Of a stretch of 64,000 nt of DNA, positions 9,250 to 18,640 are shown piece by piece. The notes under the pieces were generated by a model. That model had not been told where the DNA came from. It searched no databases and saw only the letters and a list, made by a program, of their open reading frames with translations. Source of the stretch: an uncultured Roseovarius sp. (GTDB lineage: Bacteria > Pseudomonadota > Alphaproteobacteria > Rhodobacterales > Rhodobacteraceae); assembly GCA_934501475.1 (NCBI GenBank), contig CAKSUL010000002.1, forward strand, positions 1 through 64,000, in the 5' to 3' direction. A program made the translations under genes and the position numbers. The stretch's first letter is position 1, and each line of letters starts with the position of its first letter.

Positions 9250-9854
9250 TGAATAGCCTGCCGGATGTTTCACGTGAAACAACAGAAATGTTGGAAAATT
9301 ATGTTGATCTGCTGAGGAAATGGAACCCCAGGATCAACCTCGTGTCCCGGTCAAGCATGGATGACGTCTGGCAGAGGCATATCCTTGATTCGATGCAGGT
9401 TTTCGATATCGCGCAACCCGCAACCGGGCATTGGGCTGATCTGGGTTCGGGCGGGGGCTTTCCCGGCCTGGTCGTCGCGATCATGAGCCGATCGGGCACC
9501 GGGTCGCTTGCGGTATCTTTGATCGAGAGTGATCAAAGAAAGGCGGCGTTCCTGCGCACAGTTGTGCGCGAGTTGGACCTGAACGCCAAGGTGATATGCG
9601 GACGTATTGAGCAGGTGCCACCGTTGAACGCTGATTTCCTTTCGGCGCGCGCCTTGTCTGACCTCACTGGTTTGCTGACATTTACCGAGCGGCATTTGTC
9701 CAAGGGGGGCGTGGCGCTGTTCCCCAAGGGTGAGAACTGGCAGAAAGAGCTTGAAGACGCAAAAAGCAATTGGAACTTCGATTGCCAGGTTGTTACAAGC
9801 AAGACGGAACCCGCATCCGCAATTCTCAAAATCACAGGAGTGACCCGTGTCTGA
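9246..9854 (+). CDS. rsmG: 16S rRNA (guanine-527-N7)-methyltransferase RsmG (GidB)
   Basis: SAM-dependent methylation of G527 in 16S rRNA; loss gives low-level streptomycin resistance in many bacteria. The 202-residue product has the family segments [12 protein letters not shown] near residue 24, [14 protein letters not shown] as the SAM site near 73, and [12 protein letters not shown] in the second half. The start is ATG 9246 (9249 is an adjacent alternative), overlapping mnmG by 4 bp. Residues 8-13 (V-S-R-E-T region) are encoded by a second parS site. The end overlaps parA by 8 bp. Confidence 0.94.
   Translation: MMNSLPDVSRETTEMLENYVDLLRKWNPRINLVSRSSMDDVWQRHILDSMQVFDIAQPATGHWADLGSGGGFPGLVVAIMSRSGTGSLAVSLIESDQRKAAFLRTVVRELDLNAKVICGRIEQVPPLNADFLSARALSDLTGLLTFTERHLSKGGVALFPKGENWQKELEDAKSNWNFDCQVVTSKTEPASAILKITGVTRV
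9266..9281. promoter_or_regulatory. parS centromere site 2
   Basis: A second exact TGTTTCACGTGAAACA, inside rsmG about 20 bases after its start and 1.9 kb from site 1. Together they would nucleate the ParB cluster near the origin. Confidence 0.95.
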
Positions 9855-10656
9855 CCCCACGCGCCCACGCGGTCCCAGGATCATCGCGATCACAAATCAA
9901 AAAGGCGGGGTCGGAAAAACCACGACAACCATCAATCTGGGGGCGGCACTGGCCGAAGCCGGCCGGCGCGTGTTGATCGTCGATCTGGATCCGCAGGGTA
10001 ACGCGTCGACGGGATTGGGAATTGAGGCGGCCGACCGTGAGTTCACCACTTATGAATTGTTGCTTGAGGAAAATTCCCTGGCTGATGTGATCAAGCAAAC
10101 CGCCGATGACAACCTGATGATCATTCCGGCAACCGTTGATCTGAGCTCGGCCGATATCGAATTGATCTCAAACGAAAAAAGAAGCTTTCTGTTGCATGAC
10201 GCGCTGCGCCAGAAAGATATCGACGCCTTCGCGCTGGATTATGTCCTGATTGATTGTCCGCCGTCCTTGAACCTGTTGACGGTCAACGCGATGGTTGCGG
10301 CGCATTCGGTTCTCATCCCGCTTCAGAGCGAATTTTTTGCGTTGGAAGGGCTGTCTCAGTTGATGCTGTCGATACGCGAAGTCCGCCAGACCGCGAATCC
10401 CAACTTGAGGATCGAAGGTGTCGTGCTGACCATGTTCGATGCCCGCAACAACCTGTCCGGGCAGGTTGAACAGGACGCGCGCGAAAACCTCGGGGATCTG
10501 GTTTTCAAGACACTGATCCCGCGGAATGTGCGTCTGAGCGAGGCGCCATCATACGCCGCTTCTGTGTTGACTTACGATTCAAATTCCAGCGGAGCCAGGG
10601 CGTATCGGGCGTTGGCCCAAGAATTGATGCGCAACAACGCGACGGGCGCGGCATGA
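9847..10656 (+). CDS. parA: chromosome partitioning ATPase ParA
   Basis: Deviant Walker ATPase that binds DNA in its ATP-bound dimer and moves ParB-parS complexes to segregate origins. The deviant Walker A motif KGGVGKTT lies at residues 19-26 with the signature first lysine, followed by DLDPQGNASTG and DYVLIDCPPSLNLLT (Walker B region). 269 residues, normal for chromosomal ParA/Soj. The start is GTG 9847 preceded by AGGAG; the alternative reading lacks the [13 protein letters not shown] lead-in. It overlaps rsmG by 8 bp and lies 15 bp before parB. Confidence 0.96.
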   Translation: MSDPTRPRGPRIIAITNQKGGVGKTTTTINLGAALAEAGRRVLIVDLDPQGNASTGLGIEAADREFTTYELLLEENSLADVIKQTADDNLMIIPATVDLSSADIELISNEKRSFLLHDALRQKDIDAFALDYVLIDCPPSLNLLTVNAMVAAHSVLIPLQSEFFALEGLSQLMLSIREVRQTANPNLRIEGVVLTMFDARNNLSGQVEQDARENLGDLVFKTLIPRNVRLSEAPSYAASVLTYDSNSSGARAYRALAQELMRNNATGAA

Positions 10657-10671
10657 TCACAGGAGACAGAA

Positions 10672-11571
10672 ATGGCTGATAAGAAACCGAAACAACGCGG
10701 GCTTGGTCGGGGGTTGTCTGCGTTGATGTCCGATGTCACGGATTCAGCGTCGGGGGATCAATCCGCAGTCCAGCCTGATCTGTTGGTGCCGATCGAGAGG
10801 GTCAAGCCAAATCCGGATCAGCCGCGTCGCCATTTTGATCAGACGCGGCTGGATGACCTGGCGGCGTCGATCAAGGAAAAAGGCATCATTCAGCCCTTGA
10901 TTGTCCGACCGCGCCCCGGTGTTGAAGGTGAATATGAGATCGTGGCGGGCGAACGGCGATGGCGTGCGGCGCAGCAGGCGCAATTGCACCGAATACCGGT
11001 GCTTGTTCGCGAAATGAACGATACCGAGGTTCTGGAAGTCGCGATCATCGAGAATATCCAGCGCGCCGACCTTGATCCTGTCGAAGAGGCGGCCGGGTAT
11101 ACCCAGCTGATGGAGAAATTCGGCCATACCCAGGAAAAGCTGGCTGCCGCGTTGGGCAAGAGCCGCAGTCACATCGCAAACACCATGAGGTTGCTGCAAC
11201 TTCCTGATTCTGTTCAAAAATTACTTTCCGAGGGCAAGCTTTCAGCAGGCCACGCCCGCGCATTGATCACCGCCGAGAATCCACATGAACTGGCGCTTCA
11301 GATCGTCAAAAAGGATCTGTCGGTGCGCGCCACCGAAAAGCTGGTCAAGGCCGCGGGTGAGGGCAAGCTGACCAGGAAGCCAATCAAGGGTGGTGCGGCA
11401 AGCGAAAAAGACGCAGATACCCGCGCTTTGGAGGCGGATCTGTCTGCAAATCTGCGTATGAAAGTGGTTATCAACCACAAATCGGGGGCTGAAAGTGGCG
11501 AGGTCAGTATCTCATACGCGTCACTGGATGAGCTGGATAATATCTGCCGGATACTTAGCGCGACATCGTGA
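10672..11571 (+). CDS. parB: chromosome partitioning protein ParB
   Basis: CTP-dependent DNA clamp that loads at parS and spreads. In the 299-residue product: GLGRGLSAL at 10-18, the N-terminal motif that stimulates ParA; IQPLIVRP and the CTP-binding GERRWRA at 93-99; ENIQRADLDPVEEA; a helix-turn-helix around 150-175 (GKSRSHIANTMRLLQLP) for parS recognition; and a C-terminal dimerisation domain. AGGAG precedes the ATG. Its two target sites are at 7.4 and 9.3 kb. It converges on hemW with only 7 bp between the stops. Confidence 0.96.
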   Translation: MADKKPKQRGLGRGLSALMSDVTDSASGDQSAVQPDLLVPIERVKPNPDQPRRHFDQTRLDDLAASIKEKGIIQPLIVRPRPGVEGEYEIVAGERRWRAAQQAQLHRIPVLVREMNDTEVLEVAIIENIQRADLDPVEEAAGYTQLMEKFGHTQEKLAAALGKSRSHIANTMRLLQLPDSVQKLLSEGKLSAGHARALITAENPHELALQIVKKDLSVRATEKLVKAAGEGKLTRKPIKGGAASEKDADTRALEADLSANLRMKVVINHKSGAESGEVSISYASLDELDNICRILSATS

Positions 11572-11578
11572 CGTGTGA

Positions 11579-12736
11579 TCACGCAAGCAGAAGGTCGCGG
11601 ATGATCGAATTGAGCACCATCCGCCCCTGAACTGTGGCCCTGATCCGATCGTTCTCGGCAATTATCATGCCGATTTCCTGCAAATGCGTGAGCGCTGCGG
11701 GATCAAGCGGCGCGCTGGCGAGACGTTCAAAACGGCTGATGGACAGGCCTTCGTTGATGCGCAGCGACATCATCAGGTATTCGTGGGCCTGATCGCGGCC
11801 ATCCAGGGGTGTCCACAGCTTTTCAGGCTTGCCAGCAACTGCTGTTTCCAGCCATTTTGCCGGCATTGACCACGCTTCGGTTGCTGTGCGACGACCATCC
11901 AGAGTGACGCGGCCATGGGCGCCCGGACCGATGCCGATATAATCACCAGATCGCCAATAAATCAGGTTATGCCGCGATTCCGAGCCGGGTTTGGCGTGAT
12001 TCGACACTTCATACGCGTTCAGACCGGCACCGTCGCACAGTTCCTGCGTCAGCAGATACATGTCTGCGGCCAGATCGTCATCGGGCAGGCCGCGCAATTT
12101 GCCGGCAGCGTAGCGATCGCCGAATGCGGTGCCGGATTCGATGGAAAGCTGATAGAGCGAGAGGTGATCCACCGCCATCTCCAATGCTTCGGAGAGTTCC
12201 GCGCGCCAGTGATCCAGATCCTGATCCTGACGGGCATAGATCAGATCAAAACTGACCCTCTCAAAGCACGAGCGCGCAATGTCATAGGCGCGTCTTGCAT
12301 CGCTGACACTGTGGATCCGTCCCAGGCGGCGCAGATCGGCATCATTCAGGGCTTGCACACCCATCGAGATGCGCGAAACCCCGGCCGCGGCGAAGGCGCG
12401 AAAGCGGTCCGTTTCGACCGAACCGGGATTGGCCTCAAGCGTGATTTCCAGATCATTGGCGACGGGCCATTTCTGACGAATGCGCGCGATGATCTCGGCA
12501 ACGGTATCGGGGTCCATCAGGCTGGGCGTGCCGCCGCCAAAGAACACGCTGTTCAAAACGCGACCGGGCAGCAGGGCGGCATATCGGTCAATCTCGGACA
12601 GGTAGGCGGCCCGCCACGCCGGCTGATCGATGCTGCGCGCCACATGGCTGTTGAAGTCACAATAAGGGCATTTAGCCTCACAAAACGGCCAGTGAATATA
12701 GAGCCCGAAGCCGCCGTTTTGCCAATCTTCAGTCAA
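11579..12736 (-). CDS. hemW: HemW-type radical SAM heme chaperone
   Basis: Radical SAM protein of the HemN superfamily, now known in several bacteria as a heme-trafficking protein and not a coproporphyrinogen oxidase. The cluster motif is CEAKCPYCDF (CxxxCxxC followed by F, the HemW form; HemN has a further Cys). NSVFFGGGTPSL and TLEANPGSVE follow, with a HemN C-terminal domain. The frame is open from 12814; I chose the TTG at 12736, which gives the usual short lead before the GFGLYIHWPFC motif and an 8-bp overlap with rdgB, but the start is not certain. It ends the operon rph-rdgB-hemW. Confidence 0.88.
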   Translation of the reverse strand: MTEDWQNGGFGLYIHWPFCEAKCPYCDFNSHVARSIDQPAWRAAYLSEIDRYAALLPGRVLNSVFFGGGTPSLMDPDTVAEIIARIRQKWPVANDLEITLEANPGSVETDRFRAFAAAGVSRISMGVQALNDADLRRLGRIHSVSDARRAYDIARSCFERVSFDLIYARQDQDLDHWRAELSEALEMAVDHLSLYQLSIESGTAFGDRYAAGKLRGLPDDDLAADMYLLTQELCDGAGLNAYEVSNHAKPGSESRHNLIYWRSGDYIGIGPGAHGRVTLDGRRTATEAWSMPAKWLETAVAGKPEKLWTPLDGRDQAHEYLMMSLRINEGLSISRFERLASAPLDPAALTHLQEIGMIIAENDRIRATVQGRMVLNSIIRDLLLA

Positions 12737-13337
12737 AACAGCCCGTGACCAATCTGCGGAAGGCGTCAGCGCGGTGGCTGATGCGGTTCTTTTCCCAGCG
12801 ATCCATCTCGCCAAAGGTTACGTCATGGCCCTGAGGTTGGAAAATCGGGTCATATCCATGTCCTTCACTGCCGCGCGGCGGCCAGACAATCTGACCTTCG
12901 ACTGTGCCGGGGAACACTTCGTCATGGCCATCGGGCCAGGCCAGAACCAACGTGCAGCAAAACCGCGCCCGCCAGGGTTGCGGCGCACCGGACTGGATCA
13001 GGAGATCATGCGCCCTGGCCATCGCCATGGCAAAATCCCGCCCGTTGGGTGTTTCGGCCCAATTCGCGGTATATACACCGGGTGCGCCATCCAAGTCATT
13101 GATTTCAATACCTGAATCGTCAGACAGTGCAGGCAGGCCGGTGGCCCGCGCGGCCGCGTGGGCCTTGATGCGCGCATTGCCGGTGAATGTCGTTTCGGTC
13201 TCATCAGGTTCGGGCAGGTTCATCTCGGCGGCGCCGATGACCCGGACGCCGTAAGGGCCCAGAAGATTGGCGATTTCCTCAAGCTTGCCCGCGTTATGCG
13301 TGGCCACCAGAAGGCTATCGCCGGTGAACCTACGCAT
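12729..13337 (-). CDS. rdgB: non-canonical purine NTP pyrophosphatase (RdgB/HAM1)
   Basis: House-cleaning enzyme that hydrolyses dITP, ITP and XTP to monophosphates, preventing their incorporation. The 202-residue product shows [11 protein letters not shown] near the start, [24 protein letters not shown] in the middle with the catalytic acidic residues, and [18 protein letters not shown] near the C-terminus. All are family signatures. It overlaps the end of rph by 8 bp and the start of hemW by 8 bp. Confidence 0.95.
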   Translation of the reverse strand: MRRFTGDSLLVATHNAGKLEEIANLLGPYGVRVIGAAEMNLPEPDETETTFTGNARIKAHAAARATGLPALSDDSGIEINDLDGAPGVYTANWAETPNGRDFAMAMARAHDLLIQSGAPQPWRARFCCTLVLAWPDGHDEVFPGTVEGQIVWPPRGSEGHGYDPIFQPQGHDVTFGEMDRWEKNRISHRADAFRRLVTGCFD

Positions 13338-14046
13338 TGACGGCCGCCAATTGCGCCGCGACCAGTTGAGCGACGCCGATTTCGGCCAGATCCATGAGCT
13401 GATTCATCTGCGCGCGCGAATAGGTTGCGCCTTCGGCCGACATCTGGACCTCGATCAGGCGTTTGTCGGCGGTCATGATGAAATTCCCATCGACGCCGGC
13501 CTCTGAATCCTCGGGGTAATCCAGATCCAGCACTGGTTGACCGGCATAGATCCCGCAGGACACCGCCGCGACGGGATTGACCATCGGGTCGCTGATGACC
13601 TCGCCGGTTTTCATCAGCTTGTTCACGGCCAGCCGCAGCGCGACCCAACCCCCGGTGATCGAGGCACAGCGCGTGCCGCCATCCGCCTGAATGACATCGC
13701 AATCCACGGTGATCTGGCGCTCGCCCATGGCGACGCGGTCAACGCCGGCCCGCAGGGAGCGCCCGATCAGGCGCTGGATCTCCACCGTGCGCCCGCCTTG
13801 CTTGCCTGCGGTGGCCTCACGGCGCATCCGGCTGGTGGTCGAGCGGGGCAGCATGCCGTATTCTGCGGTGACCCATCCCAGGCCAGAGCCCTTGATGAAC
13901 GGGGGCACGCGGTCTTCGATCGTTGCGGTGCATAGCACATGGGTATCCCCGATGCGGATCATGCAAGACCCTTCGGCATGTTTCGCAACGCCTGTTTCAA
14001 TCGAAACATCGCGCATCTGGTCCAGTTTTCTACCCGAGGGTCGCAT
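13330..14046 (-). CDS. rph: ribonuclease PH
   Basis: Phosphorolytic 3'-5' exoribonuclease that trims tRNA 3' ends. The 238-residue product begins MRPSGR, the conserved N-terminus, and has [16 protein letters not shown] and [15 protein letters not shown], the phosphate- and RNA-binding arginine segments, plus [16 protein letters not shown] 14046 follows AAGGAT on the reverse strand; a GTG directly before it (14049) is a possible but weaker start. First gene of rph-rdgB-hemW, divergent from hrcA. Confidence 0.95.
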   Translation of the reverse strand: MRPSGRKLDQMRDVSIETGVAKHAEGSCMIRIGDTHVLCTATIEDRVPPFIKGSGLGWVTAEYGMLPRSTTSRMRREATAGKQGGRTVEIQRLIGRSLRAGVDRVAMGERQITVDCDVIQADGGTRCASITGGWVALRLAVNKLMKTGEVISDPMVNPVAAVSCGIYAGQPVLDLDYPEDSEAGVDGNFIMTADKRLIEVQMSAEGATYSRAQMNQLMDLAEIGVAQLVAAQLAAVNA

Positions 14047-14109
14047 CACAAATCCTTTTTATGTTTGGAACAGGGGATACAGGCCCACATATAGGGTTAG
14101 CAACCCCGA

Positions 14110-14137
14110 TTGACCTTTTGCGCACCACGCCTTTAAT
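14110..14137 (+). promoter_or_regulatory. candidate promoter of hrcA-grpE
   Basis: TTGACC at 14110-14115, 16-base spacer, TTTAAT at 14132-14137, about 30 bases before the hrcA ATG. No CIRCE inverted repeat is visible in the rph-hrcA gap, so HrcA autoregulation is not supported here. Confidence 0.45.
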
Positions 14138-14168
14138 GGGACGCCACAGTCAAGGATAACGAAACGCC

Positions 14169-15233
14169 ATGACCGACGGACGGCAAATATTGCAAGAGAT
14201 GAACCAGCGCACGCGCGAAGTGTTTCGCCGTGTGGTCGAGGGCTATCTTGCCACGGGTGATCCGGTCGGGTCGCGCAGCCTGACCCGCGACATGAGCGAA
14301 AAGATCAGCGCCGCGACCATTCGCAACGTGATGCAGGATCTGGAATATCAGGGCCTTCTGGGTAGTCCGCATATCAGCGCCGGGCGCGTGCCGACGCAGG
14401 AAGGGCTACGCATGTTCGTTGATGGCCTGCTTGAGGTTGGCGACATGCACAGCGACGACCGGATGCTGATGGATGCCACGATGAGCAGCAATTCGCAGGA
14501 TGTCGCCGATGTGCTGGATCGTGTCGGATCGGCCCTGTCGGGGGTTACGCGCGGCGCATCGCTCGTGCTCACGCCGAAACATGAGGCGCCGATCAAGCAT
14601 ATCGAGTTTGTGAGCCTGGCGCATGATCGCGCGCTGGTCGTGCTCGTGTTCTCGGACGGGCATGTGGAGAACCGCATCTTTACCCCGCCGCCGGGTCAGA
14701 CACCCAGCTCCATGCGCGAGGCGGCAAATTTTCTGAACTCGCTGATCGAGGGCAAGACCCTGAGCGATCTGCAAACGGTCATCGCCCGCCAGATCGCCGA
14801 GCGGCGCCAGGAAATCGACCAGTTGTCACATGCCTTGGTCGAAAGCGGGCTGGCGCAATGGGAAGGCGAAACCGACCATCCCGAACGCCTGATCGTGCGG
14901 GGGCGGGCGAATCTGCTCAACAAGGATGCCGAGGCCGAAGACCTGGAAAAGATCAGAATCCTGTTCGATGACCTTGAGCGCAAGCGCGATATCGCCAATT
15001 TCCTGGAACTGGCCGATGAAGGCGCGGGTGTGCGTATCTTTATTGGCTCGGAAAACAAACTTTTCTCACTTTCGGGTTCCTCTTTGGTGGTCTCTCCATA
15101 TATGAACGCTGATCGTAAGATCATCGGTGCGGTCGGGGTTATCGGGCCAACACGCCTGAACTACGGGCGCATCGTTCCGATCGTGGACTATACGGCACAG
15201 TTGGTCGGCAAGTTGATTGCCGATCGAAGTTAG
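14169..15233 (+). CDS. hrcA: heat-inducible transcription repressor HrcA
   Basis: Repressor that binds CIRCE elements, typically at groESL, and is kept active by GroEL. The 354-residue product has an N-terminal winged helix (about 10-90) with GDPVGSRSL and the ISAATIRNVMQDLEYQGLL recognition region, and a GAF-like effector domain with a conserved GPTRLNYGRIVPIV near the C-terminus. The pairing with grpE, 9 bp downstream, is the usual alphaproteobacterial arrangement. Confidence 0.94.
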   Translation: MTDGRQILQEMNQRTREVFRRVVEGYLATGDPVGSRSLTRDMSEKISAATIRNVMQDLEYQGLLGSPHISAGRVPTQEGLRMFVDGLLEVGDMHSDDRMLMDATMSSNSQDVADVLDRVGSALSGVTRGASLVLTPKHEAPIKHIEFVSLAHDRALVVLVFSDGHVENRIFTPPPGQTPSSMREAANFLNSLIEGKTLSDLQTVIARQIAERRQEIDQLSHALVESGLAQWEGETDHPERLIVRGRANLLNKDAEAEDLEKIRILFDDLERKRDIANFLELADEGAGVRIFIGSENKLFSLSGSSLVVSPYMNADRKIIGAVGVIGPTRLNYGRIVPIVDYTAQLVGKLIADRS

Positions 15234-15242
15234 AGGTAAGAG

Positions 15243-15803
15243 ATGGCAGAGCCCAAGAACGACGATTTCCTGGATGATATTGATCAGGCCGCGGCCGAAG
15301 AATACGAACAGGACTATTCCGAGATTTCGCCAGAAGAGGCCGAGATCGATTCCCTGCGCGCTGAACGCGATGCGTTCAGGGATAAATTCATGCGCGCATT
15401 GGCCGATGCCGAAAATGTGCGCAAAAGATCCGAGCGTGACCGCCGCGAAGCCGAGCAATATGGCGGGTCGAAACTGGCCCGTGACATGTTGCCGGTCTAT
15501 GACAACATGAAGCGCGCCCTGGATGCCGCCACCGAAGAACAGAAAGTTGTCTCAGCCGCGCTGATCGAAGGCATTCAACTGACCATGCGTGAATTGCTCA
15601 GCGTGTTCGCGCGACATGGTATTCAACTCGTCTCGCCCCAGATCGGTGACAAGTTCGACCCGCGCGAACATGAGGCGATGTTTGAGGCGCCTTTGCCCGG
15701 AACCAAGGCGGGCGAAATCATTCAGGTTTCTGCCGAAGGCTTCATGCTGCATGACCGTATCCTGCGCCCGGCGCAGGTGGGCGTGTCCTCGATGCAGGGC
15801 TGA
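15243..15803 (+). CDS. grpE: nucleotide exchange factor GrpE
   Basis: Releases ADP from DnaK during the chaperone cycle. The 186-residue product has an acidic N-terminus, a long coiled coil (about 35-85) containing FMRALADAENVRKRSERDR, and the C-terminal beta domain with FDPREHEAMFE and ILRPAQVGVS. GAGGTAAGAG precedes the ATG. It is co-directional with hrcA; dnaK and dnaJ are not in the window. Confidence 0.95.
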   Translation: MAEPKNDDFLDDIDQAAAEEYEQDYSEISPEEAEIDSLRAERDAFRDKFMRALADAENVRKRSERDRREAEQYGGSKLARDMLPVYDNMKRALDAATEEQKVVSAALIEGIQLTMRELLSVFARHGIQLVSPQIGDKFDPREHEAMFEAPLPGTKAGEIIQVSAEGFMLHDRILRPAQVGVSSMQG

Positions 15804-15816
15804 CCATCACGCTCCG

Positions 15817-15840
15817 CGCGGCGGCGATCGGGCCGCCGCG
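15817..15840. terminator. GC-rich hairpin between grpE and mutS
   Basis: A 9-bp perfect stem (15817-15825 with 15832-15840) and a 6-base loop in the gap between two convergent stop codons. No T tract follows on either strand, so it is a possible bidirectional terminator or simply a transcript-end hairpin. Confidence 0.35.
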
Positions 15841-15850
15841 ACGGGGCAAT

Positions 15851-18502
15851 TCAGGCAGAATCGTCTCTGACAAGGGCCTTCAGCTCATAAATCAGGCTCA
15901 GCGCGTCCTTGGGTGACAGATCATCCGGCAGGATCGTGCGCAGACGTGCCTCAACGATCGAGGGCGCGGGTTTGGGCGCTGGCGGCGTCGGGGTGGCGGA
16001 AAACAGCGGCAGATCGTCGATCACCGCCGCGCGGGCGCTGCCGCCTTCGCGCTCACCCTTTTCGAGGGCATCCAGAACCACGCGGGCGCGCTCGACCACG
16101 GCACTGGGCAGGCCGGCCAGTTTGGCCACCTGCACCCCATAGGACCGATCCGCCGCGCCCTTGCGCACCTCATGCAGGAAAATCACGTCACCCTCATGTT
16201 CCTTGACGGCGACGGTGGCGTTATCCACGCCGTTCAGCTTGGCCGAGAGGCTGGTCAATTCGTGGTAATGCGTCGCAAACAGCGCGCGGCAGCGGTTGAC
16301 GTCATGCAGGTGTTCCAGCGTCGCCCAGGCGATGGACAGCCCGTCATAAGTGGCGGTGCCGCGCCCGATTTCGTCCAGTATGACCAAGGCCCGCGCATCC
16401 GCCTGATTGAGAATGGCGGCCGTCTCGACCATCTCGACCATGAAGGTGGACCGCCCGCGCGCCAGATCATCCGACGCGCCCACCCGGCTGAACAACTGGC
16501 TGACCAGCCCGATATGGGCCGATTTCGCGGGCACATAGCTGCCGATCTGGGCCAGCAGGGCAATCAGGGCGTTCTGGCGCAGAAAGGTCGATTTGCCCGC
16601 CATGTTCGGCCCGGTCAGCAGCCAGATATCGCTGCCATCGCCCAGGGCGCAATCATTGGCGACAAAAGACGCGCCACCCTGCGCGCGCAGCGCCTGTTCC
16701 ACGACGGGATGCCGCCCGCCTTCGATGATCAGGGCGCGACTGTCGTCAAGGCGTGGCCGGCACCAGTTTTCGCCGGTCGCCAGATCGGCCAGCGCGGTCG
16801 TCAGATCCAGTTCGGACAGCGCACGCGCCGCCTGTGAGATCATGCCGGATTGCGCCAGAATAGCGCCTTTCAGGCTGTCATAGAGACGCTTTTCGATCTC
16901 GAGCGCATGTCCACCCGCGTTCAGGATACGGGTTTCCATATCGCTGAGCGGGACGGTGGTGAAACGCACCTGATTGGCGGTTGTCTGGCGGTGCTTGAAG
17001 GTTTCATTCAGTGGCTCGGACAGCATTCTTTCGGCATGGGTCGATGTCACCTCGACAAAATATCCCAGCACATTGTTGTGCTTGATCTTGAGCGATTGAA
17101 TCCCGGTCAGTTCGGCATATTCGCGCTGCATCCCGGCGATCACGCCGCGCCCTTCGTCGCGCAGCTTTCTGGCGTCGTCCAGTTCCGGGTCATAGCCGCT
17201 GGCGATGAAGCCGCCATCCCGCGCCAGCAGCGGCGGTTCGGCAATCAGCGCCTGATCCAGAAGGTCGATCAGGTCATCATGCCCGACAAGGCCGGCCATC
17301 GCATCGCCCAGCAGCGGCGGCAGGTCCTGTGCGCCCAACCGCGCGGCGATTTCTGCCGCCTGCGCCAACCCGTTGCGCATCGCCGCCAGATCGCGCGGCC
17401 CGCCCCGATCCAGCGCCAGACGTGACAGGGCGCGATCAAGATCGGGCACCTTGCGCAATTCCGTGCGCAATTCCGACGCAAGGCGCGCATGTTTCACAGC
17501 GAAGTCAACCGCCTCAAGACGATCTTCAAGCACCGACAGAACGCGCGACGGGCTGGAAATCCGCCGCTCCAGCAAGCGCCCGCCGCCCGCAGTCACCGTG
17601 CGGTCAATCGCGGCCAGCAATGATCCGCTCCGCCCGCCGGACAGCGCATGGGTCAGTTCCAGATTGCGCCTTGTGGCGGCGTCGATCTGCATCGCCTGTT
17701 CGTGGCTTTCGCGTTGGGGTGGGCGCAGCAGGGGCAGGTTGCCCTTTTGGGTGATCTCAAGGTATTCGACAATCGCGCCCATTGCCGCCAGTTCGGCGCG
17801 GCTGAACTGGCCATAGGCCTCAAGCGTGCTGACACCGAACAATGCGCACAGCCTCTGTTCGGCGTTGGTGCTGTCAAATGCCGCGCGCCCCAGCGGCGTG
17901 GCCGCAGCGCCGGATTCAGTGACTAAATCAGCCCAATCCGTGTCTTCGCCATCGGCGATCACAACTTCACTGGGGGCGAGCCGCGCCAGTTCGGGCCCAA
18001 GGCGGACCGCGGCAATCGGCATGGTGTGAAACGCGCCGGTGGATATATCCACCCAGGCCAGCGCATGTGTATCGCGCACCGACGCAATAGCCGCCAGAAA
18101 ATTGTGCCGACGCGCGTCCAGCAGGCTTTCTTCGGTCAGGGTGCCGGGCGTGACCAGCCGCACAACATCGCGTTTCACCACGGATTTCGAGCCGCGTTTC
18201 TTCGCCTGGGCCGGGCTTTCCAACTGCTCGCCGACGGCGACGCGAAATCCCTTGCGGATCAGCGTCAGAAGATAGCCCTCGGCGGAATGGACCGGCACGC
18301 CGCACATCTCGATATCCTTGCCCAGATGCTTGCCCCGTTTTGTCAGGGCAATATCCAGTGCGGCGCTGGCGGCGACGGCGTCCTCAAAGAACAGTTCATA
18401 GAAATCGCCCATGCGATAGAACAGCAGCGCATCGGGATATTGCGCCTTGATCTCAAGATACTGCACCATCATCGGCGTGGCAGTTGAAGTCACTGACGTC
18501 AC
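15851..18502 (-). CDS. mutS: DNA mismatch repair protein MutS
   Basis: Recognises mismatches and recruits MutL. The product (883 residues from the GTG at 18502) has the mismatch-binding domain with the FYRMGDFYELF phenylalanine/glutamate motif near residue 30, connector and lever domains, and the ABC-type ATPase with GPNMAGKST Walker A and VILDEIGRGTATYDG. A TTG at 18517 would add five residues; GAGG sits well for the GTG. It converges on grpE and is divergent from the malic enzyme gene. Confidence 0.95.
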   Translation of the reverse strand: MTSVTSTATPMMVQYLEIKAQYPDALLFYRMGDFYELFFEDAVAASAALDIALTKRGKHLGKDIEMCGVPVHSAEGYLLTLIRKGFRVAVGEQLESPAQAKKRGSKSVVKRDVVRLVTPGTLTEESLLDARRHNFLAAIASVRDTHALAWVDISTGAFHTMPIAAVRLGPELARLAPSEVVIADGEDTDWADLVTESGAAATPLGRAAFDSTNAEQRLCALFGVSTLEAYGQFSRAELAAMGAIVEYLEITQKGNLPLLRPPQRESHEQAMQIDAATRRNLELTHALSGGRSGSLLAAIDRTVTAGGGRLLERRISSPSRVLSVLEDRLEAVDFAVKHARLASELRTELRKVPDLDRALSRLALDRGGPRDLAAMRNGLAQAAEIAARLGAQDLPPLLGDAMAGLVGHDDLIDLLDQALIAEPPLLARDGGFIASGYDPELDDARKLRDEGRGVIAGMQREYAELTGIQSLKIKHNNVLGYFVEVTSTHAERMLSEPLNETFKHRQTTANQVRFTTVPLSDMETRILNAGGHALEIEKRLYDSLKGAILAQSGMISQAARALSELDLTTALADLATGENWCRPRLDDSRALIIEGGRHPVVEQALRAQGGASFVANDCALGDGSDIWLLTGPNMAGKSTFLRQNALIALLAQIGSYVPAKSAHIGLVSQLFSRVGASDDLARGRSTFMVEMVETAAILNQADARALVILDEIGRGTATYDGLSIAWATLEHLHDVNRCRALFATHYHELTSLSAKLNGVDNATVAVKEHEGDVIFLHEVRKGAADRSYGVQVAKLAGLPSAVVERARVVLDALEKGEREGGSARAAVIDDLPLFSATPTPPAPKPAPSIVEARLRTILPDDLSPKDALSLIYELKALVRDDSA

Positions 18503-18640
18503 TTTGGCCCCCCTCAATCACTGCGCGGACCCTACAAATCAATGCCATGAGGCGAAAGGCCAATCCGCGTTTTTGTTGAGGCCGCGCCATTCCCCCGCTA
18601 AGGAGAGGGGAACGCAGCCGCAACAGTCAGGTCACCACAG

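Noticed and set aside
14050-14168. Search for a CIRCE element before hrcA
   Set aside because: No TTAGCACTC-N9-GAGTGCTAA inverted repeat is present; only TTAGCA occurs.
17490-17506. Half parS (TGTTTCAC) inside mutS
   Set aside because: The second half does not match; within coding sequence and far from the cluster.
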